From NCBI GenBank assembly GCA_037039685.1, contig JAWNGF010000002.1:5084001-5148000 (forward strand): a stretch of 64,000 nucleotides of DNA, written 5' to 3'. Origin of the DNA: Ceratobasidium sp. AG-K. Taxonomy: Eukaryota; Basidiomycota; Agaricomycetes; Cantharellales; Ceratobasidiaceae. Of this stretch, positions 1 through 11,963 are shown in pieces; positions within the stretch are counted from its first letter, which is position 1, and every line of letters begins with the position of its first letter. Position numbers and translations under genes: made by a program. The notes under the pieces were generated by a model. That model was not told the DNA's origin, did not search any database, and was given only the letters and a program-made list of their open reading frames with translations.

Positions 1-172
1 ATGAGCGCTGATGTGGCTTGACGTGGTGGCACTTGCAGGTCATATCAGATAAAATAGTCCATCTTAACACAGAGCTTACAGTCTAATAATGGCTAGTATG
101 TGTGAGTGATGAGTTATTAAGCTATATACAACTGAAATACCAATCGCGCGAGGTGAGCAATACAACGGATAC
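1..172. other. Intergenic left edge, 3' flank of TIM23
   Basis: This stretch lies downstream of the TIM23 stop codon on the minus strand. I see no conserved coding segment on either strand and no clear structured element. It probably carries the TIM23 transcript end and the start of an intergenic spacer that continues outside the window. Confidence 0.5.
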
Positions 173-1040
173 TCAAATAATAGTCCGCTTGATCCAACTC
201 CATGTGCCAGCTAGTCCAGTCATTATTCCCGCGGCGGCGAGTGCTGGGCGAACCCCCGCTGGATCAACCAATGTCAACGAGCAATTTGGGCCAGAAAACA
301 TTACTACGCACCCGTTGATTTGTAAATTGCACCACTGATTCCTCCTGCGGCCATGCTTCCCCAGACATCGTGCTTGCCGCGCCATGAATCGATGCTTGAG
401 TTTAGTACATTATACATCAAGGCTTTAGGATACTGTCAGTTGGTTCAATTGGCAAGGGAGGGGATCAATACCCACCAATAACGCCGGCTGAATTGGCAAA
501 GTATGACCCTCGGCGAGTTACAGAGTTCAATACACTGTTGATGCGGAGGCGCGTGCTGGAGACAGAGAGTGGGCGAGTGTAACCTTCTCGGACACCGTAA
601 AGACCGCCGAATGCGAGTGCTACGATCCAGTGGCGATTTCAGTAAAGCGTCCCATCGTTGATTCATCAACTCGCTTGGATTATTGGCGGGTTCGCGGGAC
701 TGCAACCGAACATACCTGATAAGTAAGTTGTGCCAGTTCCGTAACATAAATCGTCACTCCAGCCTCGGCTTGGCAGTGCGGTTCCAGCACCAGGTAGCGC
801 GTTAGTCTTTTCGTCGTCTAGGGCAAGATAGTCCAACTTGTCACCAAGCCCCGCCATAGGATGAAGTCGGGAGGGATCGAAACTCCCTGCGTTCAATAAA
901 TCTGCCGCCGTAATAGCAGCACCAGGTGCGGCAGGACTTTCACCACGAGAGAAAGTAGCGTTACGGAGGTAGGCAGTGGCGTCGTCTCTCGCAATGCCAG
1001 AGGTATTTTTTGACGAGTTATCAGATCCGTTGAACGACAT
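173..1040 (-). CDS. TIM23: Mitochondrial import inner membrane translocase subunit Tim23
   Basis: Tim23 is the channel-forming subunit of the TIM23 presequence translocase in the mitochondrial inner membrane. The start at 1040 opens a soluble, Ser/Ala-rich N-terminal region of about 60 residues, followed by the family signature LHPMAGLGDKLDYL and then SRGWSDDLCYGTGTTYL, the entry to the first membrane segment. Splicing out 620-715 continues with ALAFGGLYGVREG. Later exons give INSVLNSVTRRGSYFANSAG, then SSIDSWRGKHDVWGSMAAGG and a final hydrophobic segment ending WSWIKRTII before the stop at 173. The order (soluble domain, then four Tim17-family membrane segments with small-residue packing motifs) and the length of about 220 residues match the family. 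Roughly four exons with GT-AG introns. The nearest upstream gene is ERG7 on the same strand, so the TIM23 promoter must lie in 1041-1302. The gene looks intact. Confidence 0.93.
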
Positions 1041-1302
1041 GGCGAGGATATTCTAACAGCGCAAGCAAAGTTCAATGGTGCTAGTCGTTGGTAAAGTGCG
1101 GGGACGATCGGAGGCTTGAGAAAATCTTGCTTAGCGGATCGCTTACGTCAATCATTTGCAATTGATGGGTATATGCAAGCTCGGCCAACAGCTCGTACTC
1201 GAAGAGGATACGGTGGTAACCATTGATAATTTAAAAGATGCAAGAAGGAATACAAAGAAAGAAGATTAATTTTATGAAGATTGTGGACTGACACACATGC
1301 AG

Positions 1303-3977
1303 TTATGCTTTTGTGATGGTCTGAAGATAATGGTGAGCCTTTCCAAGCATCCAAATGGTAAAAGAAAACTTGAAGTTTGGATACGATATGGCACAACTCT
1401 TGTTGAAAATCCCTTCAATCGCCTCCTGAGCCCACGACCCATCCTAACGGGACATCAACTTGAGATCAGTGGGGAAGGGAAGCAATGCGCACCTTTAGTT
1501 GACGGCTCATGACCAGTTTAACCGCACGCTCAATCGGTTCCGGATGAGGATACTTGGCATACATCAGGGCGAGGGCTGCCCATGATGTCTGAACAACTTG
1601 AGACATCTTGTGTTCTACGTAGACACCTTGTACACATGACTAAACACAGACAGGAAAATGTGTTAGTTAACAACCTCATCGACCGGATGACACGTAGGGA
1701 GTGTGTGATAATTGATTCTGGGAACGATTACTTACTTGGTAGCTTTCACCCCAGCCGCCGTCCGGTTTTTGCTTCGATAGTAGAAAATCGCACGCACGTC
1801 GAGCATGACTACTATTGTCATAGGTCTCGTTTACGAGAGATAGGCTTTCGAGAGCGAACATGGTGGCGTATGTGAAGCAAATACCCCAGGACCCGAACCA
1901 CCCTCCTTCGGGTTTTTGGGAATTATGCAGATACTTGATAGCTTTGCGGGTGGTAATCCTAGGACGTTTGATTGAACTCCGATGAATGCGACCAGAATTA
2001 ATGAGAGCTTACTCAATTTCCTCTCGACGATAGTCAGGAAATACCCGCTTGAAATGAGCGAGCCCTGTAATCACCGAGGTGGTACATTCTGGGTACGTAA
2101 ACTCAATCATGATATCCCCTGCGTTGCAAAGTCAACCCCAGTCCGTGGATCAAACATACAATCTCACCAAATACCTCCGCGGGGTTGATGGCCTCAAGCC
2201 ATTTCGGACCTCTAACAAGCTCATAAGACGCAAAGCCTCCGTCAGAGTTCTGCATAGTAAGCAAGCAGTCCACAGCGTCACAGAGCCGCTCCTTTGATAA
2301 CAACTTGGGGGTGTACCTTTGAGTTGAGCAGTGAGCACGAGCTAATTAAAAAGGGACGATTGCTTACGACATTTGCTCCTGGAGATACAAGACGGCTTTC
2401 AGCCCTTCAGCAGTGCAATCGCTGACTGTATAGCTTTGCATTTTAGTGCTGAAAGGCCATGCACCTTTTGAGGTGTGCCGATACGCCTCCGTGTAGAATT
2501 TCGGATTGTCCCGAATTTGACATTGATCAAGCCATTCCAGAGCCTTGACAAGATGAGGGCGGACGGCTTCCTCCTCGCCGAATCCGGATTCGACAAGGGC
2601 TTGAGAGATGAAACTCAAATCCCAGAGTTGCGAACCATTGGTACCGTTCATCATCATCCCTTCAGCTCCTAACCACATAAAGTCCCTACGTGTTCCTTCG
2701 TGGAGCCTGTAGGCACGAGAATCGGGTCCTTCGACATGTGCACGAACGATTAGGTTAAGCATTTTGTTCACCGGCGCTAGAGTGGAATGGCCAGTGTTTT
2801 CATCTTCCATCACGATGAGATTATAGCAGAAGTCTAAAGCTTTCCGACGGATAGGGGGAATAGCGCAGGATTCGTAAGTTGCGACGAGTTTATTGAGTAC
2901 GTCCAGAACCTGGGTATGGGGTGCATATACGTCCACGGGGTTGATGTTGTTGCGCTGGTTGATCCAATCGATACTTTCGTAGGGTTCAACGTAAAGTTCT
3001 TTGCGAAGAGCAAGGATCAAGTCATCCTCTGGGGCTGTGAATCTAGTGGCGTAGAGCCAACTCATAGGGATGTAAACGTTCCGTGTATGTATCCACCATT
3101 TCGAAGGATGAACAGGAGCCCATTCTGGTAGGAGCCTAGTCACAGTCGAATGCTTAGTGACGATAAAATACGCTACACGGTTGGAACGTACCACAGTTCA
3201 GGTGGGATAGGATTCATTCCCTCCCAATCGTAAACATTTAAGATAGAGAGCCAGGTTTTGCCCCACGAAGGGATGCCAGTCGCACCGCCTATTTGTAGTC
3301 AAAAGCTGTATTCGATAAGAATAGTAAGAATACTCACCGAGCTTGTGTAAAGCCTCTCGTGCCCTTGTTAGGATAGGATGGGTGGCACTACAACCTAGAA
3401 GCCGTGCGGCAACATAGTTTAATGCTGTGCCAAAAACGGTAGTGTGTCCTTCGATGTGCCTATAGTTTCTCTCAATCACGGAAAAATGGACCCAGAAACG
3501 TGACACTTACAGGCCCCAACCCCCGTCAATAGGAGAAGCACGATTCAGAAGATAGCGTATCATCTCCAAGCGTTCTGCGTCTTCAAATTCCATCTTTGCT
3601 ATGTATGATCCGATGACAAGCCCGGGCAGCAAAAACATCGGGCCGCCATATTCACCAGGCCAATGGCCATCTGGGTCTTGAAGGTGTTTGTAAAACTCGA
3701 ACCCCCTACGCGCCGCCGAGCGTGCGTCAGTTGCAGGAGGTAGCTCTGGGAGTTCCTGGACTCCTAATTAAGCAAAAGGTATGATTTCAGCTCATGGACA
3801 TACGGTTGGGAGCCCAAGCCAGTATTTGTCGCCCGTAGTCTGCGGTTGATCTTGGGCCTCGGAGTCCGTAAGATAGTGCCAAATCTGTCGGCCTCCTTCA
3901 GTACACCGAAGTCGCCAGCGGCTGTAGTCCGTAAAGGGCTTTTTGGGATCGAGTGGGACAGGTAATTCTTCAAACAT
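1303..3977 (-). CDS. ERG7: Lanosterol synthase (oxidosqualene cyclase)
   Basis: This enzyme cyclises (3S)-2,3-oxidosqualene to lanosterol, the first sterol of ergosterol biosynthesis, on ER or lipid-droplet membranes. The start at 3977 leads within about 15 residues into the conserved [20 protein letters not shown]. The catalytic VSDCTAE motif, whose Asp protonates the epoxide, is encoded at 2406-2420. QW-type repeats follow: [34 protein letters not shown] and the last one with [20 protein letters not shown]. The C-terminus reads [14 protein letters not shown] and stops at 1303. I can join about nine exons with short GT-AG introns to roughly 735 residues, the usual fungal length, without any frame break. 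It is divergent from the gene starting at 4415 and shares its 5' spacer. Confidence 0.95.
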
Positions 3978-4414
3978 TTCAGACGGCGATAGCTCGAGTG
4001 GTAAAGAGGACGGATACTACAGTATTATAAACGCGTCGACAGCTCCTTTTTGTACGTCAAGAGCAAAAAGAGAATGGGTCGACTTTCGCGAGACGCGACA
4101 GGAATTGGACACGCGCGGATAACTTTCTCGCGTGACACGACATACGGCTTACGTTTACAGATTTCCAAATGATGGCCCCAACAGGTTACATACTCAATCA
4201 AAGTCTTTTTACTGTAGATCTCCTGGATCATGAGCCAGCTTGATGCTACGCTCTTACTTGCAACCTAGGAAGCTATCAAACGCACCTAGCTTTCCTCACT
4301 CGACCGTGTTATTCGCATATAAATACTACCACCCTCGAAGGAAAAATAATGGGAAACGGAAACAAGTAAATTATCTAGCATTTTTTTTAGTCCAAGCCTC
4401 CAAAGACTGATTTT
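3978..4414. promoter_or_regulatory. Divergent intergenic spacer, ERG7 / 4415 gene
   Basis: These 437 bases separate the ERG7 start codon (minus) from the start of the plus-strand gene at 4415, so they should carry both promoters. A TATA-like CATATAAATA lies at 4316-4325, about 90 bases before the plus-strand ATG. A T-run followed by AG ends at 4390. No coding segment is apparent. Confidence 0.5.
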
Positions 4415-7037
4415 ATGCAGTCAGCGCCTTCTCCGAGCACTGTTAACATCTCTCCGAAGTCCATAGCACACAAAACAGAGCTCAAGAGGGGTACTCGTCT
4501 CTCGAAAGAGGATCAAGTAAGTACTGTAGCGTTATATACATATTGTGTTTTAAGTGCTTCGACAGCCCAGCATTAGCCACTCACCTGCCCCTCGAATGGC
4601 CAATTCCGATTCTAACTCGCCAGAAGATGAGGAACGACGAGCATATCGTAATTTAATGGTAGGTCGTAGCCCTCACTGGCATCGGGATGCCGCACTGTTC
4701 GTTGTGCGATTTTCCCCTAAGCCCCGAAAACCTCTGTGTATATGCCTACTTCCGAAGCATCCGCTCGTTGTTACTACGATTGATCTACTCCGCAATCATT
4801 ACAACTCTCGCTCAGTGGCACTTCTGGACCGGATTTGTCAAGCCGCTTCTAGTTCAAGCCGATCGACTAGCCCTTTGTACCTTTCTCCTCCTGCGATTGA
4901 AGCGCTCATAGACGCTGTGCTGGAATCTGGAAAACCCTCCTTGCTTCCCTCATTGACCCGTGAGCTCTCGCGTACTCATTCGACTCAACAAAATCCCGAT
5001 AAATTGACTAGGCATTGTTCCATGACGATGCGCTTAGGACCTGTCTATGAAAAACTTATAGATGCACAGTATCAACTGGGCCACCCTACCTCCGTGCTCG
5101 CCATTTACTCCGCTGCCTGCAAAGTCCAGGTACCCTGCACCCAATTGATGTACAAGCGGGTTATTCAAGCTCTTTTTAAAAGATTTATCATGTTGCCAAA
5201 CCAGGATACGCGACGGTACTCTCTACCCCGAAGGAGCTCGTTGCCCGAAAATTGGACGGAATTTCTAGAGCAGCTACCAACAAACGAACATCCCCCTGTC
5301 GACGCCATAATTGAACAACTTCGACGGATCCTGAACCATATGGCCATTGAGAATGTAGCCCCCAGCATGAGGCTGCTGGCGGATGTCTTTCGAGGACTGG
5401 GTTCTATTTTAAAGCTTGAAACATATGGTGTCGAGATAGGTCCTACCCGCTCGTCGGAGCAGGGCCGCGTCCACAATAATCTGGGAGTGCCTGCTCCCCA
5501 AGGCTCGACTCCTCGATTCAGGCTCGAACACCTGACGCTCAATGAAGAGACCTGGTCGTCCGTAGGGAGCATAGTGAACAATATTCTCAGCCGAGCTGTC
5601 AACCCTGCTAGCTTTCAGCGGCCCGGGAACGAAGGGCGAGCGATGATCCTGATGGCATGGGCCGATGTCATGCTCTCATTGCGTGAAGACATCGCTGATG
5701 CGATGACGCGAACAACCACTACCAAGTCCAGATTGGCCGCTCTATCAAGCCGCTTGGATGCGCTCCTCACTACGGACCAGCCTTGGAACTATACGCGCAC
5801 TTTTGATCGGCTTGCACATGCGTCCGCACTGAGACCGCATCACGAGAACACCTTTGGCACGATAGGTTCTGAAACCGACCCTGCTCTCGACTTGCCTGTT
5901 GGTCCTGCCCCAGGCCAGTGGCCTATACTCAGAACTTTGAATGAAGCTCAAAGAATTTCATTGCTTGTTCGGGATCGCCTAGTTGAAGGCGACTCAATTG
6001 CTGCGCTTTTACATTTCCATTCACTCGCATCGCTGTGTGGGGCATTCCGCAGGCTCTGCGACACCATTAAACCTGAGGAGATACCATCATTATACGTTCA
6101 CGATTCTGAATACGCTGCTGGGCGCCCTCCAGAAGATACACTCTCCGAGGCTCGACAAGAACTCGAGGCTCGCGTAGAAAGCGTGTATGTCCGCCTTGTA
6201 GGACACGCACTTCGTACCGGGGATCCGAGCTACGTAAATGATGTCCTGGAGCTCGCATACACGTTGCCCCCACGTCACAACAAACTCACATTCTCACGAG
6301 TGTGGAAACGTGCAATGACAGCTCTGGTCAAATGGCGGGCTCAGTGGAGTGGGTCGGGAGGAGTCGGGCGCGCGTTCAGGACACTCGCACAACTGCTCGG
6401 AATTGGAATAAGAAAATCTCCAGAGCTGGATCACCGAGCTGAAGCCATCAATCGCGCCATTCCAAGGGCAATCCTCAATGTCGGTCCCAATCGCGAGCTT
6501 TTCGACCTCTCCTGGTTACAGGAACAGGATAAATGGCCTGCGGTGGGGCGCTCCGTCTTTGCTCGTCGTCACGTTGTCAGTGCACTAATCGAGAGCGCTG
6601 AAGAGGCCACGCCTGCTGGTCTCCGACCAGGAGTTAGACCAGATCCAAAGATCGCCGCCAAACATCTACAAGATGCGCAGCGCATGTCTGAGGAGGCCGA
6701 ATTCCGGAAAACGAGCCGATGGTTAAGGCAGAATCATCCACGCTACATGCCACGACCTGGGGACCCAGTTCCGACTACCGCGGAGCTAGACGCCCAGGCC
6801 CGAACGGAAGCTCGGTCCCAGAGAATGCACGGCAGGCAACACGATCGCCTCGGAGCACGTTTGGGGGGAACAACCAATAATCACGGTATTGATCATCCAA
6901 GTGGGGCTACGCCTATCTCAACGCTAGTTGATGTGTTCGGGGCTCTGAGAGTTCCAATGGCAACCCATGAGGCTCAGAGGGTCCAGTATCACGGGCCAAC
7001 GCGCAAGGGGGATTTCCCTCAAGGTCCGGAAAAATAG
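4415..7037 (+). CDS. Large helical-repeat-like protein, function unknown
   Basis: I do not recognise this protein. A continuous reading frame runs to the stop at 7035-7037 but has no ATG at its open end. Splicing 4517-4565 (GTAAGT...ACAG, 49 bases) joins it in frame to a first exon that begins at ATG 4415 (MQSAPSPSTVNISPKS), giving about 857 residues. The first 65 residues are polar and low in complexity. Around residue 170 there is a helix-pair-like stretch (VYEKLIDAQYQLGHPTS) that resembles pentatricopeptide-type repeats, and much of the rest is predicted-helical with many Arg and Leu. The C-terminal 200 residues are basic and rich in Arg and His. An organellar RNA-binding role is only a guess. 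There is no obvious signal peptide or membrane segment. The first exon is inference; the main frame is well supported by length. Confidence 0.7.
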
Positions 7038-7202
7038 GGGTAATTAGGGTTTATCTATCCGGGTCGCCTGCTATTTTAGGTGCATACAATCTGCGTAATG
7101 TCTTGCCGCTCGTTACAAAGTTTTTTTTTATAGACATAGAGATGAAGCTGCGATTTGCTAAGAGCGGACCAAATGCACAACCCGAAGCTGTCGTGTGTTG
7201 CT

Positions 7203-8105
7203 TTACGCCTCGTCTGATGATTTTCCGGCGGTTGCCTGTGACTCGGCTCGTTTACCCAAGATCTTGGCGCTAACCTGGATAGCGAACAAGGTTAGATGAA
7301 AATAATGAGAAGGGAAGGGCGCATATACATTGCGAATGTGGACTGCGGCGCGCTCAACTCCGTTGTCTCTGCTTATAGTATAATACTTGAGAGATTCGTC
7401 CAGCTCGCCACCTGGTTATGTTCAAGATCGGTTAGGCATCTTGGTCCAATTGAACTTACAGGCCTCCAATACTGCTGCCAAGTTGAATGCGATTTCTGCA
7501 TCCTGTGGTGCCAGCTCGACAGCAATCCTGTGACAAACGTGGAGCCAAAACCAGTGTGATGGGCAGAGCACCGAACCTCACCTGAGGTGTTGAACTGCGA
7601 GTTGAGGTTTGGGGACAGGATTCATGATGTACGCACTAGCTAAATCTGCGCATGGAGCTCAGCTGTTCGCTCCTGATATATGTTCTGCTTTAACGCTTAC
7701 TGGTGTGTGCGTCCGGCGAGTCAGGTTGCAACTCGATAGATTGCTTCCAATTCTCGATAGCCCCATCGAAATCCTCTTCATAACATCACTTAGGTCAGCT
7801 GCAGCGGTGCTATCAAGGAGGTGACCAACTAGCGTGATACTTAGTTACTCCCAAGTTGAACAGATTAGAAGCATTAGGTTTAACGTCCACGCTTCGCTGA
7901 TATAATATTCTAGCGCCCTCTACGTCTCCTTCTTCGAGTTTGCGTGTCCCCTCTTCCAATGCTACTAGCGCTTCCATCTCGGCGGGATCATGCGTGGACG
8001 AGGCGGGAGTCACAGAGGATGCCCATCCTATAGGTAACATAGGCTAAGTGACACAATCACTTCAATGACCCACCTACGGTAGCTATGCGATGGGCGCAAC
8101 AACAT
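7203..8105 (-). CDS. TPR-repeat protein, probably mitochondrial
   Basis: This is a small protein of tetratricopeptide repeats. From ATG 8105 the start is MLLRPSHSYRWASS, a short basic, serine-rich leader that could target mitochondria. After the first intron come EEGTRKLEEGDVEGARILY, then NASNLFNLGVTKYHAKDF, GAIENWKQSIELQPDSPDAH, NLASAYIMNPVPKPQLAVQHL and AEIAFNLAAVLEACGELDES, which are three to four consecutive TPR helix pairs. The C-terminus is lysine-rich (VSAKILGKRAESQATAGKSS) and stops at 7203. Six exons are needed; the intron after TKYHA uses the GTTGGT donor, chosen because it restores the repeat. An upstream 5' exon cannot be excluded because a TACTAAC branch site and AG lie just before the ATG. 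The partner protein is unknown. It is convergent with the 4415 gene and divergent from THP3. Confidence 0.8.
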
Positions 8106-8573
8106 GGTTTCCCGGCGATAACTCTGTGTTAGTACAATCCTGGAGTTGAGAGAATGCCTAAGCGTCGTCGACCTTATGGCACAAGCTGTATCATACAATG
8201 AGGGTGACAGCTTCCGTAGCCAAGCAATTCAACTCACCGCACTGTCTCGACACGCCAATAAACATGATTTCCTCTTACGTTCTACAAATGACAGGCTAAT
8301 CAAGGAGGGCAATACGAATACCAGAAGTATGGTTCATCGAGTATCATTTTCAGTCGCCGATGTATATAGCTGGATAAGAGCTCACAAAATAGCCGCTCGC
8401 TCGTTGGAAGATTCAAAACTCAAAATTGGCCGGTACACGTGATTCAAATCGATAACCGCGTGCTGACAAAACAACTCACCCTTCCAACCACGACGAGTCA
8501 ACGCAACTTTAGTGGTATTCCATTTATCCGCACAAATAATACCGGCTCATATCCACGTTACTGGTAGTATATC
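8106..8573. promoter_or_regulatory. Divergent spacer between TPR gene and THP3
   Basis: This 468-base spacer lies between two head-to-head genes. It holds a CACGTG site at 8436-8441. On the minus strand next to the TPR gene there is a possible 5' untranslated intron (branch-like TACTAAC and an acceptor AG shortly before 8105). A 98-codon open stretch on the plus strand has no homology that I recognise and looks random. Confidence 0.45.
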
Positions 8574-10377
8574 ATGGCGGCAAGCTGGCCTCAATCGCTC
8601 AAGTACGATGACTCTTCTCCCACACCGCAATCGCTAACATTGTAATTGTGCTTAGGGACTGGGTTGCTACCCAACTTAAGCAAATGAATTCCATGAACAA
8701 GGCAGAAGCCGATTCCGAGATGAAAGCACTAATAGCTGAAGCTTATACCAACCAGACACTGTGGACGACCGACTGGGCCGGAGTTCAACTCAAAGCGTGG
8801 GTACAGTGGGATCTGATTACGGCCGTACTCAAATCTCTATTAGGCTTCAGCCTAAAACTGCGGTCAAGCGTAAATCACAGTGCGATATTCAATACATTGC
8901 TCGATCCGTAATGTGCTAACCCCTGATCCCCCAGACCTGACATCACTGCAACTCAAAAGAAGTTCAAAAAGGCGACCATCTCGACTCCAGCAGAGAACGA
9001 AACTCGTCTTGAAAAACGAAAGCGAAGATTTGAACGTGAACATGAGATCGAAAGGCAGAAGGCCTCTGGGACGTATTCTGCCACGTCGTTTACTCACCAT
9101 TCCACAGGCATTGATATCGCAAGAGATAATACTCCAACTTATACTCCAATGGCGTACCGCTCTGCGGGTGCGTCTAGCAAAAGAAAATATGCCAATGTTG
9201 CAGGCGATGACACTGGCGACGCGGACCCTGTGAGTGCACATTCTCTCAACTATCCGCTTATGGTACTGAACACAAATATAGAATGTTATCGATTGGGACA
9301 GGTTTACTATTGTGGGAACATCTACTGAGCTGTTTAAGAACTACCTTCGGTTAACTTCAGTATGGTTATTTCTGTCCCAGCCGGGCATATACTTATTTCG
9401 GTGCTAGGCTCCCGATCCCGCTACAATCCGCCCGCTAGAAGTATTAAAAAAGACACTTGAAGAGCTGAAGAAGAGATGGAGGAAAACTAACGATTACCGA
9501 TGGGCTTGCGACCAGTTTAAAAGTCTGCGCCAAGATCTAACAGTATGTGCTTTCGTACCGATCACCACTGATCGGTCTAACCCATGAGATAGGTTCAACG
9601 GATTAAAAATACTTTCACGGTTCAAGTATACGAGATTCACGCCCGAATGGCGCTCGAGGCAGTACGTGCTTTCGTCGGATCGTGCGTTATTTACTAAACA
9701 TCACGCGGTCTAGTCGGACCTTGTTGAGTTCAATCAGTGTCAGAGTAATTTGCGACTTTTGTACGAAGCCGGTATTCCCGGGCACGCTAACGAATTTTTG
9801 GCCTATCGTATTTTATACCTCGTTCACACCAAGAACAAGAGTGGTGAGTGAGATAAGCTGGCTCGAAAAATAAAGCTTGATGAATTTGATTAGAGATGAA
9901 CCTATTAATCGCCCAGTTAACTCCTGAAACCAAATCAACCGACGTCGTTCGCCATGCGTTGGAAGTTCAGGCATCATTAATCGCCAACAATTATCACAAG
10001 TTCTTTGACCTCTATCTTAAAGCACCCAACATGGGCGGATATATCATGGACCACATGCTGGCTCGTGAAAGGATGGCGGCTTTGATCATCATGACGAAAG
10101 CGTACGTACTGTGTCCCTGGCTTGGCAGCGTACTGATGTTTGTTACGGACCCAGGTACATGCAACTTCCTCTCTCGTTTTTGGCGAGCGAGCTGGCCTTT
10201 GATTCGGCGTCCGACGCCCGGTGTTTCCTCTCCGACCACTCTCTCGCGCTTTACGCTCAGGCAGGACAGACAACCTCGGACAGTGATCAACGTCTGGATT
10301 GCAAGGCTCTTCATGCCCGGGTGGTTGCGTGTTATGACGAAAAGTACAGGAAAGTCGACATTGTTGGTAGGATATAG
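8574..10377 (+). CDS. THP3: SAC3/GANP-domain protein, Thp3/LENG8-like
   Basis: In yeast, Thp3 partners with Csn12 in transcription elongation and mRNA maturation in the nucleus; LENG8 is the animal relative. The start ATG at 8574 gives MAASWPQSLK, an intron, then DWVATQLKQMNSMNKAEADS and TDWAGVQLKALQPK. The middle is a charged linker (roughly residues 75-170) with the KKTLEELKKRWRKTNDYRWA region before the SAC3/GANP domain. The domain core reads YEIHARMALEASDLVEFNQC, LRLLYEAGIPGHANEFLAYR, ILYLVHTKNKSEMN and FFDLYLKAPNMGGYIMDHM, ending ALHARVVACYDEKYRKVDIV and stop at 10375. At least seven introns are needed and all look like GT-AG. No frame break is seen. It is divergent from the TPR gene. 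Confidence 0.88.
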
Positions 10378-10789
10378 TATGGAGGATAATTACATGGTGG
10401 TGCGTTTGATACCCTCTCGCCAGTGGATTCTCTTTTGCTCTTTTGCTTTGCGTCCTGTTTATTTGCTGTTATGTATCACATGTGTTCAATATACAGTATT
10501 ATCGGTCCGTTGTGACTGGAGAGAACATATAATTTTACTGCGAAGAGCCACACCAATACAAGTTATTCTCTGCCCTCAGTTGAGCTATGATCAGCCATCG
10601 GCGCAAATAGAATCTGTCCGAGGGTGTATTTTTAGTTGAGGTAATACTGCGCTTGGGAATGAAATGTTTGGGGCGGTACAAATTAGCACGTGGGTCTTAC
10701 GTGAAGGTATCAGTCGATTCCCAAGTCTCTCGTCAACGCCCGGCTTGGTCTTTCACAACAACCACAACCATCTCCTCCACCGAACCATC
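10378..10789. other. Intergenic spacer THP3 to CYSTM gene
   Basis: These 412 bases hold the 3' end of THP3 and the promoter of the small Cys-rich gene. A CACGTG site lies at 10687-10692, about 100 bases before the next ATG. Just before that ATG the sequence is CA-rich and pyrimidine-rich, like a fungal 5' leader. I see no additional gene. Confidence 0.5.
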
Positions 10790-11540
10790 ATGTCCAACCA
10801 AGACGTAAGTCTACTGTACCTCTTTTTATGTTGGTCCAACGGTCCTAACGTACATTCGCCTCTAGTACTATAACAACCAAGGAAACATGGTAAGCCAAGC
10901 GCCCCATCTGTAACCACAAAGCGTGGGTATTATCGCTAGAAAACATGTCCCTAACTCCATCTTTTCGCTGCCTCTCCAGCAATATGGTGGCCCGGGAGGC
11001 CCAGGAGGCCCAGGATATTATCCACCCCAAGGTATGTCTGTTTGTTTGTGCCGGGCGCCTCCGCTGATCGAGCATGACATGGCAGGCCCGCCGCCCGGCA
11101 ACCAAGGCGTAAGCACTTGAGACGCTCATCTACGCCAGTAAAATTCATCGATTTGTTGGTTTTGTAGGGTTATTATCCTAATCAGGGGCCACCTCAAGGC
11201 TACCCACAACGTAAGTCCCGCCCTTTGGTCCGGCAGAGGTCAAAACCTGACCTTGCCGTTTAAATTAAACCAATAGAGGGAGGCTATTACCCTCAGCCTC
11301 CGCCAAACACTGTCTACGTTCAACAACAGCCCCAAAAAAGTAGCGGAGGAGGTGGAGGAACTTGCTTGGCCTGGTTAGTTCAGTCCGATAAGGAATCAAT
11401 GTTGATTAAATTAACACGCCACTCTAGCTTGGCTGGTGCTTGCTTGTGTTGCTGTGCCGACGGTCAGTCCCATTGCTGAAACTCTTAACTACCAATGACT
11501 AACATCGCACGTTCTAGACATCTGCGATTGCTTGTTCTAA
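10790..11540 (+). CDS. Small CYSTM-type cysteine-rich membrane protein
   Basis: This encodes a protein of about 90 residues built from very small exons. The first exon (10790-10804) encodes only MSNQD and the second (10866-10889) only YYNNQGNM. Next come a Gly/Pro/Tyr/Gln-rich region (GGPGGPGGPGYYPPQ, YYPNQGPPQGYPQ, VYVQQQPQKSSGGGGG) and a C-terminal cysteine block spliced to TCLACLAGACLCCCADDICD, followed by LF and the stop at 11538. That layout, a Q/P/Y-rich head and a Cys-rich tail that sits in the membrane, is the CYSTM family, linked in yeast and plants to stress tolerance at the plasma membrane. Function here is inferred from architecture only. Confidence 0.82.
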
Positions 11541-11963
11541 TCGGATTCCTGATTGAGTCGTGTATCCATTGTGCGATTGTAGTTTCCCACCCAAACCCAC
11601 TCGAGCCTACGACTTGGCCGAGTGTAGTTATAGCATAGCAATAATTTTTCATTTCTCTTGGGATGCTAGTCCGACTTTTTAAAGATATACATCTCGGCAG
11701 ATGTGAAGATTCGGTCAAATTCTCAGCATTATGAGTACCCTTAATATGACCGATCGGTTGAACGCACAGCACAATCAAGCTGAACACTGGGACTACGTTA
11801 GTAAATAGACAAAAATGTAATAAACCGGCTGAAACTATTTCGTGCCTTCTGATTGGATCGCGCAGACTCGGGAGCCTCCGGGGTCCTGATCATCCGTGTG
11901 AAGGGTGCATTCGTTTACGATTCCCAACACTTTACTCTGCTTGCCAGGTTGTGCATCGTCAAC
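11541..11963. other. Intergenic spacer CYSTM to CYT1
   Basis: This is a 423-base spacer between two plus-strand genes. Only short chance reading frames are present. The 5' flank of CYT1 just before 11964 is C/T-rich. I see no RNA gene. Confidence 0.45.

Noticed and set aside
4554..4565. Open start of the large frame at 4554 as the gene start
   Set aside because: The first codon there is GTG inside a likely intron. A GT-AG intron at 4517-4565 joins the frame in phase to an ATG at 4415.
8146..8442. 98-codon plus-strand frame between TPR gene and THP3
   Set aside because: No conserved pattern, no plausible start context and it covers a divergent promoter. Treated as chance.
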